In this document: in pieces, positions 56,618-64,000 of the stretch
Layout: each line of letters begins with the position of its first letter
How positions within the stretch are numbered: the first letter of the stretch is position 1
Assembly (NCBI RefSeq): GCF_019550795.1
Contig: NZ_CP080545.1
Coordinates: forward strand, 5,995,501 to 6,059,500
Origin: Paenibacillus sp. sptzw28
GTDB taxonomy: Bacteria > Bacillota > Bacilli > Paenibacillales > Paenibacillaceae
Reading direction: 5' to 3'
Length of the DNA: 64,000 nt
Program-made: the position numbers and the translations under genes
Notes under the pieces: generated by a model
The model's input: only the letters and a program-made list of their open reading frames with translations
What the model was told of the DNA's origin: nothing
The model's database searches: none

Positions 56618-57436
56618 ATGAACAAAGCAATTGCGGGGCTGCTGATTGTAATCATGCTCGCCGCTGCCGTTCCAGCCGCTGCAGCCGCCGCTGCACTGGA
56701 ATTAACGCCGACGGCCAAGTCCGCTTACGACAAGATGCTCGCAGCCGCGGACCCTGCATTAAGCGGTCAAATAAGAAGCCTATACAACGAGCATCTCGAT
56801 CTGCAGCGACAAGCGGCCGAACGGGATAACCGGATTCAATCGCTTCATAAGGTTAACGAAGAGACGTTAACCGCGCTTCGCAAACAAATCAAACTAATCG
56901 ACACCGATAAACTGAATCGGCTCGACCAGCAGGCGAAGCAGGCGCGGGAGCGGTACAAGCCTTTGTTCGCCCTTTACACTTCGCTGAATCAACAAATTGC
57001 GGCCGCCAAGCCGCTGAAAAACAAAGAGCTCAATGCCGTGCTTCGCATGCAGGCTGACAGCGTCCAAAGCGCCATCCAGCTGGCAAGGGCGGACATTCGC
57101 CTTAAAGAGGCTGCGTTGAAGACCGCCAAGGAAAGTGCGGCTAAAACAATCAAACTCATTCGCGGCACACTTGCGGAGATCGATCCGGTGAAGGCACGAA
57201 TTAAAGCGGAAAAAAGCTCGGTCAGCTCTATACAGAAAAGCGTCTCCCCCGTATGGAAAGGATTTACCCAAGCGGTCAAAAAAAATGACGTGAAGGGTGC
57301 ATGTAACATGCTTGCATCGGTTGTCTCCCAATCGCGTCAAATCGTCGTCCTGAAGCAAAGAGTTCATACGCTCGAGTCCAAAATAAGCGAAATTATCAAT
57401 AAGGCGAAGGCCCAAATACCGCCGCATGCAAAATGA
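56618..57436 (+). CDS. Secreted helical coiled-coil protein of unknown function
   Basis: 272 residues: signal peptide (1 to about 27, MNKAIAGLLIVIML then VPAAAAA), followed by an almost entirely helical chain of Lys/Ala/Gln/Leu heptads (ARERYKPLFALYTSLNQQIA; RADIRLKEAALKTAKES). No catalytic motif; no family recognised. ATG 56618 follows GGGAGGAACAGA; the frame extends upstream through the leader to 56510. Expression appears gated by the leader attenuator. Confidence 0.75.
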   Translation: MNKAIAGLLIVIMLAAAVPAAAAAAALELTPTAKSAYDKMLAAADPALSGQIRSLYNEHLDLQRQAAERDNRIQSLHKVNEETLTALRKQIKLIDTDKLNRLDQQAKQARERYKPLFALYTSLNQQIAAAKPLKNKELNAVLRMQADSVQSAIQLARADIRLKEAALKTAKESAAKTIKLIRGTLAEIDPVKARIKAEKSSVSSIQKSVSPVWKGFTQAVKKNDVKGACNMLASVVSQSRQIVVLKQRVHTLESKISEIINKAKAQIPPHAK

Positions 57437-57453
57437 ACATAATGTCGGAAACA

Positions 57454-57485
57454 GAAAAAAGACTCTGGCGGTCAAGCCGGAATCT
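57454..57485 (-). terminator. Terminator of the glycosyltransferase operon
   Basis: On the minus strand AGATTCCGGC pairs with GCCAGAGTCT (9 of 10), followed by TTTTTT, 27 bp after the GtrA stop. Confidence 0.65.
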
Positions 57486-57511
57486 TCATGTAAGTATGTG
57501 AGGTTGATTGT

Positions 57512-57940
57512 TTATACCCTTTCATTCCTGTTTTCACGCAAACTAATCGAGCGCTTATGCGGGGAACCGAATACCCAGTACCGGCTCCCCGCATAATTGA
57601 CGGTGACACTTCCGGCCGTTGCAATCAGCTTGCAAACGAACAGTGTAAGCCGCGTGTGCTCATGCAGTAATTCCAGAATGATAGAGGCGACGGCCAGCGA
57701 CAGAAGGCTTACGGCAATGTACCGGCTGATCTCCCTTCGATTCCGCTTCCCGGTGCCGCGGAAAGTCCAGCTGCTGTTCAATAGGTAGCTGTTGCAAATT
57801 CCGGCGCCGTAAGAAATATATTGTGCAGGCATATACATCACGCCTCCAGCGGTAAGAAGCATAAATACGATCAGGTCTACTCCCGTATTCAGAGCCCCCA
57901 CGAAACAGAACTTGAGCAGCGGAGCCAGCCGGTTTTTCAT
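57512..57940 (-). CDS. GtrA-family membrane protein
   Basis: A 142-residue protein with four membrane helices of the GtrA family (FCFVGALNTGVDLIVFMLL; VNYAGSRYWVF), thought to help flip or present polyprenyl-phosphate sugars. ATG 57940 follows the GT2 stop by one base (TGATATG), with GGGTG upstream; a GTG at 57952 is possible. Last gene of the operon. Confidence 0.88.
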   Translation of the reverse strand: MKNRLAPLLKFCFVGALNTGVDLIVFMLLTAGGVMYMPAQYISYGAGICNSYLLNSSWTFRGTGKRNRREISRYIAVSLLSLAVASIILELLHEHTRLTLFVCKLIATAGSVTVNYAGSRYWVFGSPHKRSISLRENRNERV

Positions 57941-57941
57941 A

Positions 57942-58913
57942 TCAGATAACACCCTTCTTGACAGGCTTCTCCTTCTTCTTCAAACCGTAACATTCACGAA
58001 CAATATATAGAGGACGGGCTTTGGTCTCATCGTAAATACGGCCAACGTACTCGCCGAGAATTCCGAGCATAATGAGAACGAACCCGTTGAATATAAGCAT
58101 AATGCTGACGACTGACGGCCATCCTTTCATTGTGGCATTCGTAAATAACGCCAAATACAGCACATGAATCAAATAAAAGAAACCGGCCAGCGACAGAAGC
58201 GCTCCCGCGTAACCCGCCAGCTTCAGCGGTTTATAGGAGAATGAGGTTATGCCGTCCAGACAGAGCTTGATCATCCTTCTGAGCGGATACTTCGTCTCTC
58301 CCGCCAGCCGCTCATCACGTTCATATTCGACCGCAATCTGACGAAAACCTACCCAGCTGACCAGCCCCCGCACAAAACGGTTACTCTCCGGGAGGCGCCT
58401 CATCTCCTCGCATACCTTCCGGTCGATCAGGCGGAAGTCTCCCGTATCGACAGGAATCGAGATTTCAGTCGATGCGCGCAGCACCCGGTAGAACAAGCTG
58501 GCCGACCATTTCTTGAACCAGCTTTCGCCATTTCGTTTCACCCGCTGCGCGTAAACGACCTCATAGCCTTCCTTCCACTTTTCGATCATTTGCAAAATCA
58601 GCTCCGGAGGGTCCTGAAGATCGGCGTCGATTATGATGACAGCATCCCCTGAAGCGTAGTCCATGCCGGCGGTAATAGCGACCTGATGTCCGAAATTGCG
58701 GGAGAAATCGATTAAATTAACCGTCCCGTCCCAGCAGCTGTATTCCTTGATGATATCGGCGCATCGATCCTTGCTGCCGTCGTTGACGAACAGAAGCTCA
58801 TATGTTTCTCCCGTTATGCCCATTACCTTCTTCAGCCTTCTGTAGGTTTCCTCTATAACGGCTTCCTCGTTGTACATCGGGACGACAATGGAATAACGCA
58901 CGTTCGCTTTCAT
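57942..58913 (-). CDS. GT2 glycosyltransferase (polyprenyl-phosphate sugar synthase type)
   Basis: 323 residues. The DPM1-like catalytic domain (about 8-230; YSIVVPMYNEEAVIEETYRR; DADLQDPP) is followed by two C-terminal helices (about 235-300). It is like CsbB/YkcC/GtrB: it transfers a sugar from a nucleotide sugar to undecaprenyl phosphate. A strong GGAGG site. It is encoded between the GT39 and GtrA genes. Confidence 0.92.
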   Translation of the reverse strand: MKANVRYSIVVPMYNEEAVIEETYRRLKKVMGITGETYELLFVNDGSKDRCADIIKEYSCWDGTVNLIDFSRNFGHQVAITAGMDYASGDAVIIIDADLQDPPELILQMIEKWKEGYEVVYAQRVKRNGESWFKKWSASLFYRVLRASTEISIPVDTGDFRLIDRKVCEEMRRLPESNRFVRGLVSWVGFRQIAVEYERDERLAGETKYPLRRMIKLCLDGITSFSYKPLKLAGYAGALLSLAGFFYLIHVLYLALFTNATMKGWPSVVSIMLIFNGFVLIMLGILGEYVGRIYDETKARPLYIVRECYGLKKKEKPVKKGVI

Positions 58914-58938
58914 TCGCGGTTCCTCCTTCGCGCGGGTG

Positions 58939-61164
58939 TCACTTGTTCACTTCATACAGTGTCATGCCGCCTCTGCCAAATCCGCCGGAATCGCCGGTGC
59001 TGCCGGCAGACCGCCACTCACTCGTCGGTATGACCGTTCCGTGCGACTCAATCCATGCCGTCAGCTCCGAATTGCCTCCCCGGCCTCCCCCGAAACCGCC
59101 TCCGGAAATCATAAAAAATTTCAATTGTCCGGACGTAACCAAACTTTCAAGCTGCTTCAGCGTTAATACGGGATCCGAGCCGGAGAAGCCGCCCATAGCG
59201 ATAACCGCTTCTCCTTTATCGATAATGTAAGGGGTCGCCGTGTTATAGTTCGTCGTGGCGAACAAGTTTTTTTCACCCGTATTATGATTCTTTAAGTACG
59301 AGTATGTTTTCTGGTCTATCCCTTGGCTATCCGCTCCGGGTGCGAAGCCTCCGCCCCGGCCTTCGGCCGCAGCTCTCGGTCCGGCGGCCGGCATCATGCT
59401 GCTCTGCCCGTATGTGATCGGCGTGGCGGCCCAGTAAAGCGGACCGATCAACAAGACCAGGAATCCGGTGATCCCGGCTGCGCGTGCAAGCTTTCCCTCT
59501 TTCCCTGCGAATGCGAACAACATCAGTATCGATAGTACACACGCTACCGCAATCCCGACTGACCATCCCGCACCGATTGTATCGTCGTAAGGGTGTACGA
59601 TGTACCATTCAAAGGCGGTTGTCACCGCAATAGCCGCCGGCAGCAGCCATGAGCGCCAACCCGATCCGTTGTGAAAATAATGCCAAAGCTCCTTCCAGCC
59701 GGCCCCGGCAAGTGCCGCAACCGCTGGAGCGAGCATGATGAGATAATATTGGTGGAAGAAGCCGGCTATACTGAAAAACGCCATTCCCGGCAGTAACCAA
59801 GCTGCCCAGAATAAGCCTTCTTTATGCTTCTGTGTGAAATTCCTTCTCCTAAGGCTGCCGAACAAGCCGATGCAGCCGAACGCAGCGAAAGGAATCAGCC
59901 AGCTGGCTTGACCGGATAACGCCGCTTGGAACAATCGGAGCGGTCCCTTCTCTCCTGTGCCGAACATGCCTCCCGAGCCTCCGCCAAATCCGCCATTGCC
60001 TCTGAAATTAAACCGCTCACCCTGAGCGTTCCCGAAAGTCGGTATGCCCCCGGGAAAATTACCGCCGCCCTGTGCCGGCGCGGGTTGAACGATGCCTGTG
60101 TTCGGCTGGTTTTGCCGGTTCGTCTGGTTCGTCTGGTTCGTCTGGTTCGTCTGGTTCGTCTGGCTCGTCTGGTTCGTCTGGTTCGTCTGGTTCGTCTGGT
60201 TCGTCTGGCTCGTCTGGTTCGTCTGGTTCGTCTGGTTCGTCTGGCTCGTCTGGCTCGTCTGGTTTTGGTATTGCCGGTTCCGGCCGCCGTCTTCCCTCAA
60301 GCCTCTACCCCGGTTAAAGTCTCCTTCAAAGCCCCCGGCACCGCCTCCGAATCCGCCTCCTCTGTTGCCGGTCAACCGGGAAACTCCGTTGTATCCCAGC
60401 GCAAGCTCCAGTTCGGAATTGGTCTTGCTGCTCCCCACATACGGCCGCTTATCAGCCGGGATGGAATCGACTATTACCGCCCACGATAGGGATACGACGA
60501 TCAATACCGCCGTCGCGCCTGCAAGCACGCTTGCTTTCTTCTTCCAGCCGAGCCGCGGGGCAATAAGATAAAACAGATAGAATGCGGGCAGTACCATGTA
60601 CGCTTCAAGCATTTTCACATTGAATCCGACCCCAATCATCGCAAAGGCTCCGAGGACGCTCCACACGCTGTTCCTCTTAACTCCTCTGAACAATAACCAT
60701 GTTCCGATCAGCAGCGTGAACACAAGCATGCTGTCGATGTTGTTCGTACGGCTAACGGCCGCGACGATCGGCGTGCAGGCATATGCCAGTGCGCCAATCC
60801 GCGCCGCAGTTATACCGAAGGTCGGTTTGACCAGCAAATAAATGAGCAGTACGGAACCGACACCCCCAAGCGCCTGCGGCAGGATGACGCTCCACCCGTG
60901 CAGACCGAACACATAGGCGAATAAGGTCTGTATCCAGAATGCAACCGGCGGCTTATCGATTGTCACGAAGCCTCCCGGGTCGAAGGAAGCGAAGAAGAAA
61001 TTGTGAAAGCTTTGCAGCATGCTTGCCACTGCGGATGTGTAGTAAGCATTCACGTATTTATCTGTCCAAATGTTGTAGATGTTCAGAAATGCGGATAGAA
61101 GCATAGTGAGTACAAGCGCAATATCGACCGAGCGGCGCGGCTTTGCAGTGTTAGCTGTATTCAT
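58939..61164 (-). CDS. GT39-type (ArnT/YkcB-like) membrane glycosyltransferase with NQT-repeat loop
   Basis: 741 residues with about 11-13 membrane helices. The N-terminal catalytic region has the PMT/ArnT-like YYTSAVASMLQSFHNFFFAS and DKPPVAFWIQ motif, with an Asp before the second helix. A Gly-rich loop (about 270-300 and 370-400) flanks a 48-residue (NQT/SQT)16 repeat at about 300-348. The C-terminal soluble part is Gly-rich (ISGGGFGGGRGG). ATG 61164 follows AAGGAG by 11 nt, five bp after the previous stop; GTG 61176 is possible. It uses polyprenyl-phosphate sugars to glycosylate an envelope component. Confidence 0.88.
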   Translation of the reverse strand: MNTANTAKPRRSVDIALVLTMLLSAFLNIYNIWTDKYVNAYYTSAVASMLQSFHNFFFASFDPGGFVTIDKPPVAFWIQTLFAYVFGLHGWSVILPQALGGVGSVLLIYLLVKPTFGITAARIGALAYACTPIVAAVSRTNNIDSMLVFTLLIGTWLLFRGVKRNSVWSVLGAFAMIGVGFNVKMLEAYMVLPAFYLFYLIAPRLGWKKKASVLAGATAVLIVVSLSWAVIVDSIPADKRPYVGSSKTNSELELALGYNGVSRLTGNRGGGFGGGAGGFEGDFNRGRGLREDGGRNRQYQNQTSQTSQTNQTNQTNQTSQTNQTNQTNQTNQTSQTNQTNQTNQTNQTNRQNQPNTGIVQPAPAQGGGNFPGGIPTFGNAQGERFNFRGNGGFGGGSGGMFGTGEKGPLRLFQAALSGQASWLIPFAAFGCIGLFGSLRRRNFTQKHKEGLFWAAWLLPGMAFFSIAGFFHQYYLIMLAPAVAALAGAGWKELWHYFHNGSGWRSWLLPAAIAVTTAFEWYIVHPYDDTIGAGWSVGIAVACVLSILMLFAFAGKEGKLARAAGITGFLVLLIGPLYWAATPITYGQSSMMPAAGPRAAAEGRGGGFAPGADSQGIDQKTYSYLKNHNTGEKNLFATTNYNTATPYIIDKGEAVIAMGGFSGSDPVLTLKQLESLVTSGQLKFFMISGGGFGGGRGGNSELTAWIESHGTVIPTSEWRSAGSTGDSGGFGRGGMTLYEVNK
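60121..60264. repeat. In-frame 9-bp minisatellite, 16 units
   Basis: Sixteen contiguous copies of CGTCTGGTT or CGTCTGGCT (plus strand), 144 bp, encoding Asn-Gln-Thr or Ser-Gln-Thr on the minus strand. Only one base varies between units. The length stays in frame for any copy number. Confidence 0.97.
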
Positions 61165-61168
61165 TTGT

Positions 61169-62425
61169 TCATCCACTCCTTGTCATTTCCGAAACCATCG
61201 GTTCATGTTGAATGGCCATCCTCATTTCCCGCAGCAGTTCCCATAACATCCCGGCCAGTATTATGACGTTCACAATGGAGATCCACAGCCCGGTCGCGGG
61301 ATGCACGTCGTTGTTCAATACAATGACAAGGTTAAAAAATACCGTCACGGTCAATCCGCCCGCAGCAGCGATCCATCGCTTATCTGTCATGGCGGCCATT
61401 ATGGCGAATACAAGCGCCGGTATGCTGTACCTCTCATGAATCTCGGTTGGAAGCATGAAGAAAGCAAAGCTGACCGCTGCAGAGGCTTTGAGCAGAATAC
61501 CGCTGGTGCTTGCTTCCCGGGAAACGAAAACATAAATGCATATAAAGACAACAGCCGCCAGCAGCAGCAATAAACCAAAATTCCGCATCGTCAATCCTGG
61601 AAGCAGGAATTCTGTATCGTTAGTATTCGGGTTGACGCCGATGAGGTAAAACCATATGTTCATCGCATTCAAGGTGGCCGACGTAAAGTAGCCGACGGCA
61701 CTAGTGTAAGCTTGACTGATCATTCTGCCCAAGCTGCCGGCTGCCTCGAAATACGCGGCGGTTACCAGCCAGGGTGCAATAAAGCCGAGCGCCCAGTACA
61801 GAAAAGGCTTCACCCTGCGCTCCCGGACCAGCGTCACCAGCAGCCATACACCGATAACCGGCAGCACCGTCACCGCCTGAAACTTGGTGAGAAGCGCCAC
61901 CGCGAAGAGCAAGCCGCTCAGCCACGGACGGCGGGCCAGCTGCAGCACCGCGATAACCATAAGCATGCTGTGCAGCATATCGACCTGCCCCCAGGCGGCG
62001 CTGTCGGTTATAAGCGCCGGGTTAAGGGCAAAGAGCAGAAGAATTAAAGCTCGCCAATTCATGCTCTTGATGCTTGCCGTCAGTTTGACGGCAGCCAGTA
62101 TAGCGGCGAAATCGATAAGAAGCAGAATAAATTTGAAAGAGAGCGCGCCTGCCTGAGGCGAAATGCCGAATACATTCGCAATATCTCCGTAAGCACCAAG
62201 CAGCAGCAGGAACAACGGCGGGTAATTGATGCTTCCGTTACTTGCATAAGCGCCGCTCAGACCGTTCTGCTGAACCGCCTCCATCCAACGCACGAACAGC
62301 ATCTGGTCGGACCAAAACCCTGTAAACGAAGAGGCGACTATGAGCCGCACAATCCATGCGGCCGCAAGAAGCATGACCACATACATGATAAATGCAGATC
62401 TATCCGTTTTACCCGCTATTTCCAT
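61169..62425 (-). CDS. Polyprenyl-sugar-dependent membrane mannosyltransferase-like protein
   Basis: 418 residues with about ten membrane helices. The motif FWSDQMLFVRWMEAVQQNGL (first-loop Asp) and the late PTEIHERYSIPALV are typical of GT-C enzymes of the GT39/GT87 type. ATG 62425 follows AAAGGAGGCG; the frame extends to 62464. First gene of the operon with GT39, GT2 and GtrA genes. Probable acceptor: wall polymer or secreted protein. Confidence 0.82.
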   Translation of the reverse strand: MEIAGKTDRSAFIMYVVMLLAAAWIVRLIVASSFTGFWSDQMLFVRWMEAVQQNGLSGAYASNGSINYPPLFLLLLGAYGDIANVFGISPQAGALSFKFILLLIDFAAILAAVKLTASIKSMNWRALILLLFALNPALITDSAAWGQVDMLHSMLMVIAVLQLARRPWLSGLLFAVALLTKFQAVTVLPVIGVWLLVTLVRERRVKPFLYWALGFIAPWLVTAAYFEAAGSLGRMISQAYTSAVGYFTSATLNAMNIWFYLIGVNPNTNDTEFLLPGLTMRNFGLLLLLAAVVFICIYVFVSREASTSGILLKASAAVSFAFFMLPTEIHERYSIPALVFAIMAAMTDKRWIAAAGGLTVTVFFNLVIVLNNDVHPATGLWISIVNVIILAGMLWELLREMRMAIQHEPMVSEMTRSG

Positions 62426-62632
62426 AAGTTCGCCTCCTTTCAAGGAACGAATTTTGATAAGCACACAACCAGTATGGCAAAGCCATGTGAAAATCGCGTG
62501 AAGCCGCCGTTCCGTTTTTTTCGTGGCTGCCCTCTTTAATTGCCATTAGCCTCCTAACAGTTCCCATCCTTCTTTGTGTTATACTGGTAGAAAGAGAACA
62601 TCAGTTCCCGTTACATGGAAGGGAGTGTTTGA

Positions 62633-63574
62633 ATGGCAAAACAAACGTTCGAGCCGGCGACAACCAAACAGACCCTTAACCGGGTCACCGCCAAATCAAT
62701 GCCGTTCGACTGGTCGATCAATCCATATCGCGGCTGCACTCACGGCTGCAGCTTCTGTTATGCCCGGGCATTTCAAAGCTTTCTCGGAAGAGATGCCGAG
62801 GACGAATTTCAAAACCGGATTATTGTGAAGGAAAATGCGGCCGAAGCTCTGGAAGCCCAGCTGTCCAAGAACGCAAAAAAATACAGCGGCGATCTGGATG
62901 CAGCCGCAAGACATATCGGGTGGGTTGCGCTCGGCACCGCCACTGACCCTTATCAGCCGGTCGAAGGAAAAGCGAGGATTACGAGAGAATGCCTTAAGGT
63001 CCTTGCAAAATACCGCATAATGACCAGCATTACGACTCGGTCGCCGCTGATCCTTCGGGACCGGGATATTCTGGCCGGAATGAACTACCTTACCGTAAAC
63101 ATCAGCATCGGCACGCTTCGCGCCGACATAACACGGAAGCTCGAGCCCGGTTCTCCTCTTCCGGCCAAACGGCTCGAGGCCGTTGAAGGTCTTACGCGGC
63201 ATGGAATCAGTGCAGGGGCTATCATAGCTCCGATACTCCCCTGCCTAACCGATGCCGGCAAAGATTTGGAGCTGGTGGTTGCCGCCATCAAGAACCGCGG
63301 GGCTTCGTTCGCGTATGCCGGCCTGCTGCGCCTTACCCCGGATGTGAAGGCATGGTATTTGCGGACGCTCGAGACTCACTTCCCCCATTTGCTCCCGGCT
63401 TACAACAATCTTTATTCAGGCGCTTACGCGAGCCGCGCATATTCGGATCACCTGATGGAAAAAGTGAGCAGACTCCTCGAACGATATGAATTGAGCTCCA
63501 GGCCCACCTGGCGTGCTGAACCGAGAGAATCCCAGCCGCCTGCCCATGCGGAGCAGCTTGAATTTTCTTTTTAG
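62633..63574 (+). CDS. SPL-family radical SAM protein (Rv2578c type)
   Basis: 313 residues. The [4Fe-4S]-SAM motif is CTHGCSFC (Cys35-x3-Cys39-x2-Cys42), then radical SAM beta strands (VALGTATDPYQPVE; TSITTRSPLILRD). The C-terminus ends EQLEFSF. It resembles spore-photoproduct-lyase-like proteins of unknown function rather than SplB itself, which has a different cysteine spacing context. GGAAGGGAG before the ATG. Single gene. Confidence 0.88.
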   Translation: MAKQTFEPATTKQTLNRVTAKSMPFDWSINPYRGCTHGCSFCYARAFQSFLGRDAEDEFQNRIIVKENAAEALEAQLSKNAKKYSGDLDAAARHIGWVALGTATDPYQPVEGKARITRECLKVLAKYRIMTSITTRSPLILRDRDILAGMNYLTVNISIGTLRADITRKLEPGSPLPAKRLEAVEGLTRHGISAGAIIAPILPCLTDAGKDLELVVAAIKNRGASFAYAGLLRLTPDVKAWYLRTLETHFPHLLPAYNNLYSGAYASRAYSDHLMEKVSRLLERYELSSRPTWRAEPRESQPPAHAEQLEFSF

Positions 63575-63664
63575 CTCAGTTAAGAAGAACCGGCTGTCAC
63601 CTCACGAAGCATTCGCCTGGCTGCTCCTCCGCACTTGGCTCGGTCCCTTCGTTTGCCGCAGCAC

Positions 63665-63690
63665 AAAAAGAGCACCCTTACGCGGTGCTC
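63665..63690 (-). terminator. Orphan hairpin
   Basis: Stem GAGCACC/GGTGCTC with T5 on the minus strand only; no minus-strand gene precedes it. It may serve the plus-strand radical SAM gene imperfectly. The rest of 63575-63827 shows no gene. Confidence 0.45.
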
Positions 63691-63827
63691 CGGTATTGGT
63701 CGAGCTGAATTGGGCGGCAGATAGGCCGGCAGGATCGTGCATAATCTCACTATGTTGATGCACTCGGCGCCCACTCCAGACATACGATGGGATAATACCT
63801 TTGTCACGCTGGAGGAGATACCTTACT

Positions 63828-64000
63828 ATGGCAACGGAAATCAAGCTGGCAGCCGTCGGAGACATCTTGATGATAGGCCCCCTCCTGAAATCGGCCAGAA
63901 CCAATGATAATAACTACGCTTTTACATCCATATTCAAGAACGTTGCCCCGCTCTTGAGGCAAGCCGATCTGGTAATCGGCAACCTGGAGACGCCGCTCGC
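63828..64000 (+). CDS. CapA-family protein (3' end outside window)
   Basis: The first 57 codons of a CapA/PgsA-like metallophosphatase-fold protein: IKLAAVGDILMIGPLL carries the metal-binding GD, and DLVIGNLETPL the conserved Asn. GGAGGAG precedes the ATG. No signal peptide is seen in the part available. Family members support poly-gamma-glutamate or capsule synthesis. Confidence 0.85.
   Translation, partial: MATEIKLAAVGDILMIGPLLKSARTNDNNYAFTSIFKNVAPLLRQADLVIGNLETPL

Noticed and set aside
60121..60264. Tandem units as a CRISPR array
   Set aside because: Units are 9 bp and contiguous, with no spacers and no cas genes.
60072..60571. Plus-strand frames made of SGS or FVW repeats
   Set aside because: They are readings of the 9-bp minisatellite in other frames. 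The minus-strand glycosyltransferase frame explains the region.

Overview
The window looks like a chromosomal segment of a spore-forming Gram-positive bacterium of the Paenibacillaceae (Paenibacillus or Cohnella type). The evidence is strong AGGAGG ribosome sites, TTG and GTG starts, rho-independent terminators, CcpA-type cre sites, a c-di-AMP (ydaO-type) riboswitch ahead of a kimA-like gene, a PdaA-type deacetylase, a copper-amine-oxidase-N domain protein and very large multi-FN3 pectin enzymes. I saw no rRNA, tRNA, CRISPR array, prophage or intact insertion sequence. The first and last genes (a LacI regulator and a CapA-like protein) run off the window.

Layout. 1-3.5 kb: LacI regulator with twin operator-like palindromes, xpt, PdaA-type deacetylase, DUF1761 and PepSY-type membrane proteins. 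3.7-10 kb: a secreted giant joining an SGNH rhamnogalacturonan acetylesterase to a PL11 rhamnogalacturonan lyase. 10.3-14.9 kb: LysR/MBL-hydrolase pair, MerR/Hsp33-paralogue pair, a monooxygenase and a DUF1801 protein. 15.1-23 kb: AraC regulator with an aldo-keto reductase and an unknown enzyme, then an ECF sigma factor fused to a C39-like domain and coupled to a signal-less solute-binding protein, then a serine hydrolase with a frameshifted tail. 23.2-28.8 kb: small and lineage-specific proteins plus decayed genes (DinB, IS110 fragment, GNAT). 28.8-34 kb: riboswitch-controlled K+ importer, membrane-anchored multicopper oxidase and DUF2512. 34.1-42.5 kb: a seven-gene operon (AprA-like flavoprotein, 2x[4Fe-4S] ferredoxin, SsuABC-type importer, Mrp-type ATPase, YeiH-type exporter) divergent from a regulator whose sensor domain is a cytoplasmic copy of the importer's binding protein. 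42.6-50.8 kb: LysM-GH51 arabinofuranosidase and a ganSPQA-like galactan operon with a LacI regulator. 50.8-54.7 kb: glpP-glpK-glpD with a GlpP-type leader terminator. 54.9-57.4 kb: LOG, HxlR, a small HTH protein, and a secreted coiled-coil protein behind an attenuator-like leader. 57.5-62.4 kb: four-gene polyprenyl-sugar glycosyltransferase operon with an in-frame 9-bp minisatellite. 62.6-64 kb: SPL-type radical SAM protein and the start of a CapA-like gene.

How it fits together. Pectin use is a recurrent theme: lyase/esterase for the rhamnogalacturonan backbone, GH51 for arabinan side chains, and GH42 with an ABC importer for galactan side chains, with cre-like sites upstream of the lyase and the importer. 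The most unusual logic is the use of ABC-type solute-binding folds inside the cytoplasm next to or fused with transcription factors, seen twice independently (HTH-SsuA-like fusion at 41.4 kb; ECF sigma factor plus signal-less SBP at 18.5-21.5 kb). The flavoprotein/ferredoxin/SsuABC/YeiH operon controlled by the first of these is the best candidate for an undescribed system, probably for an organosulfur compound.
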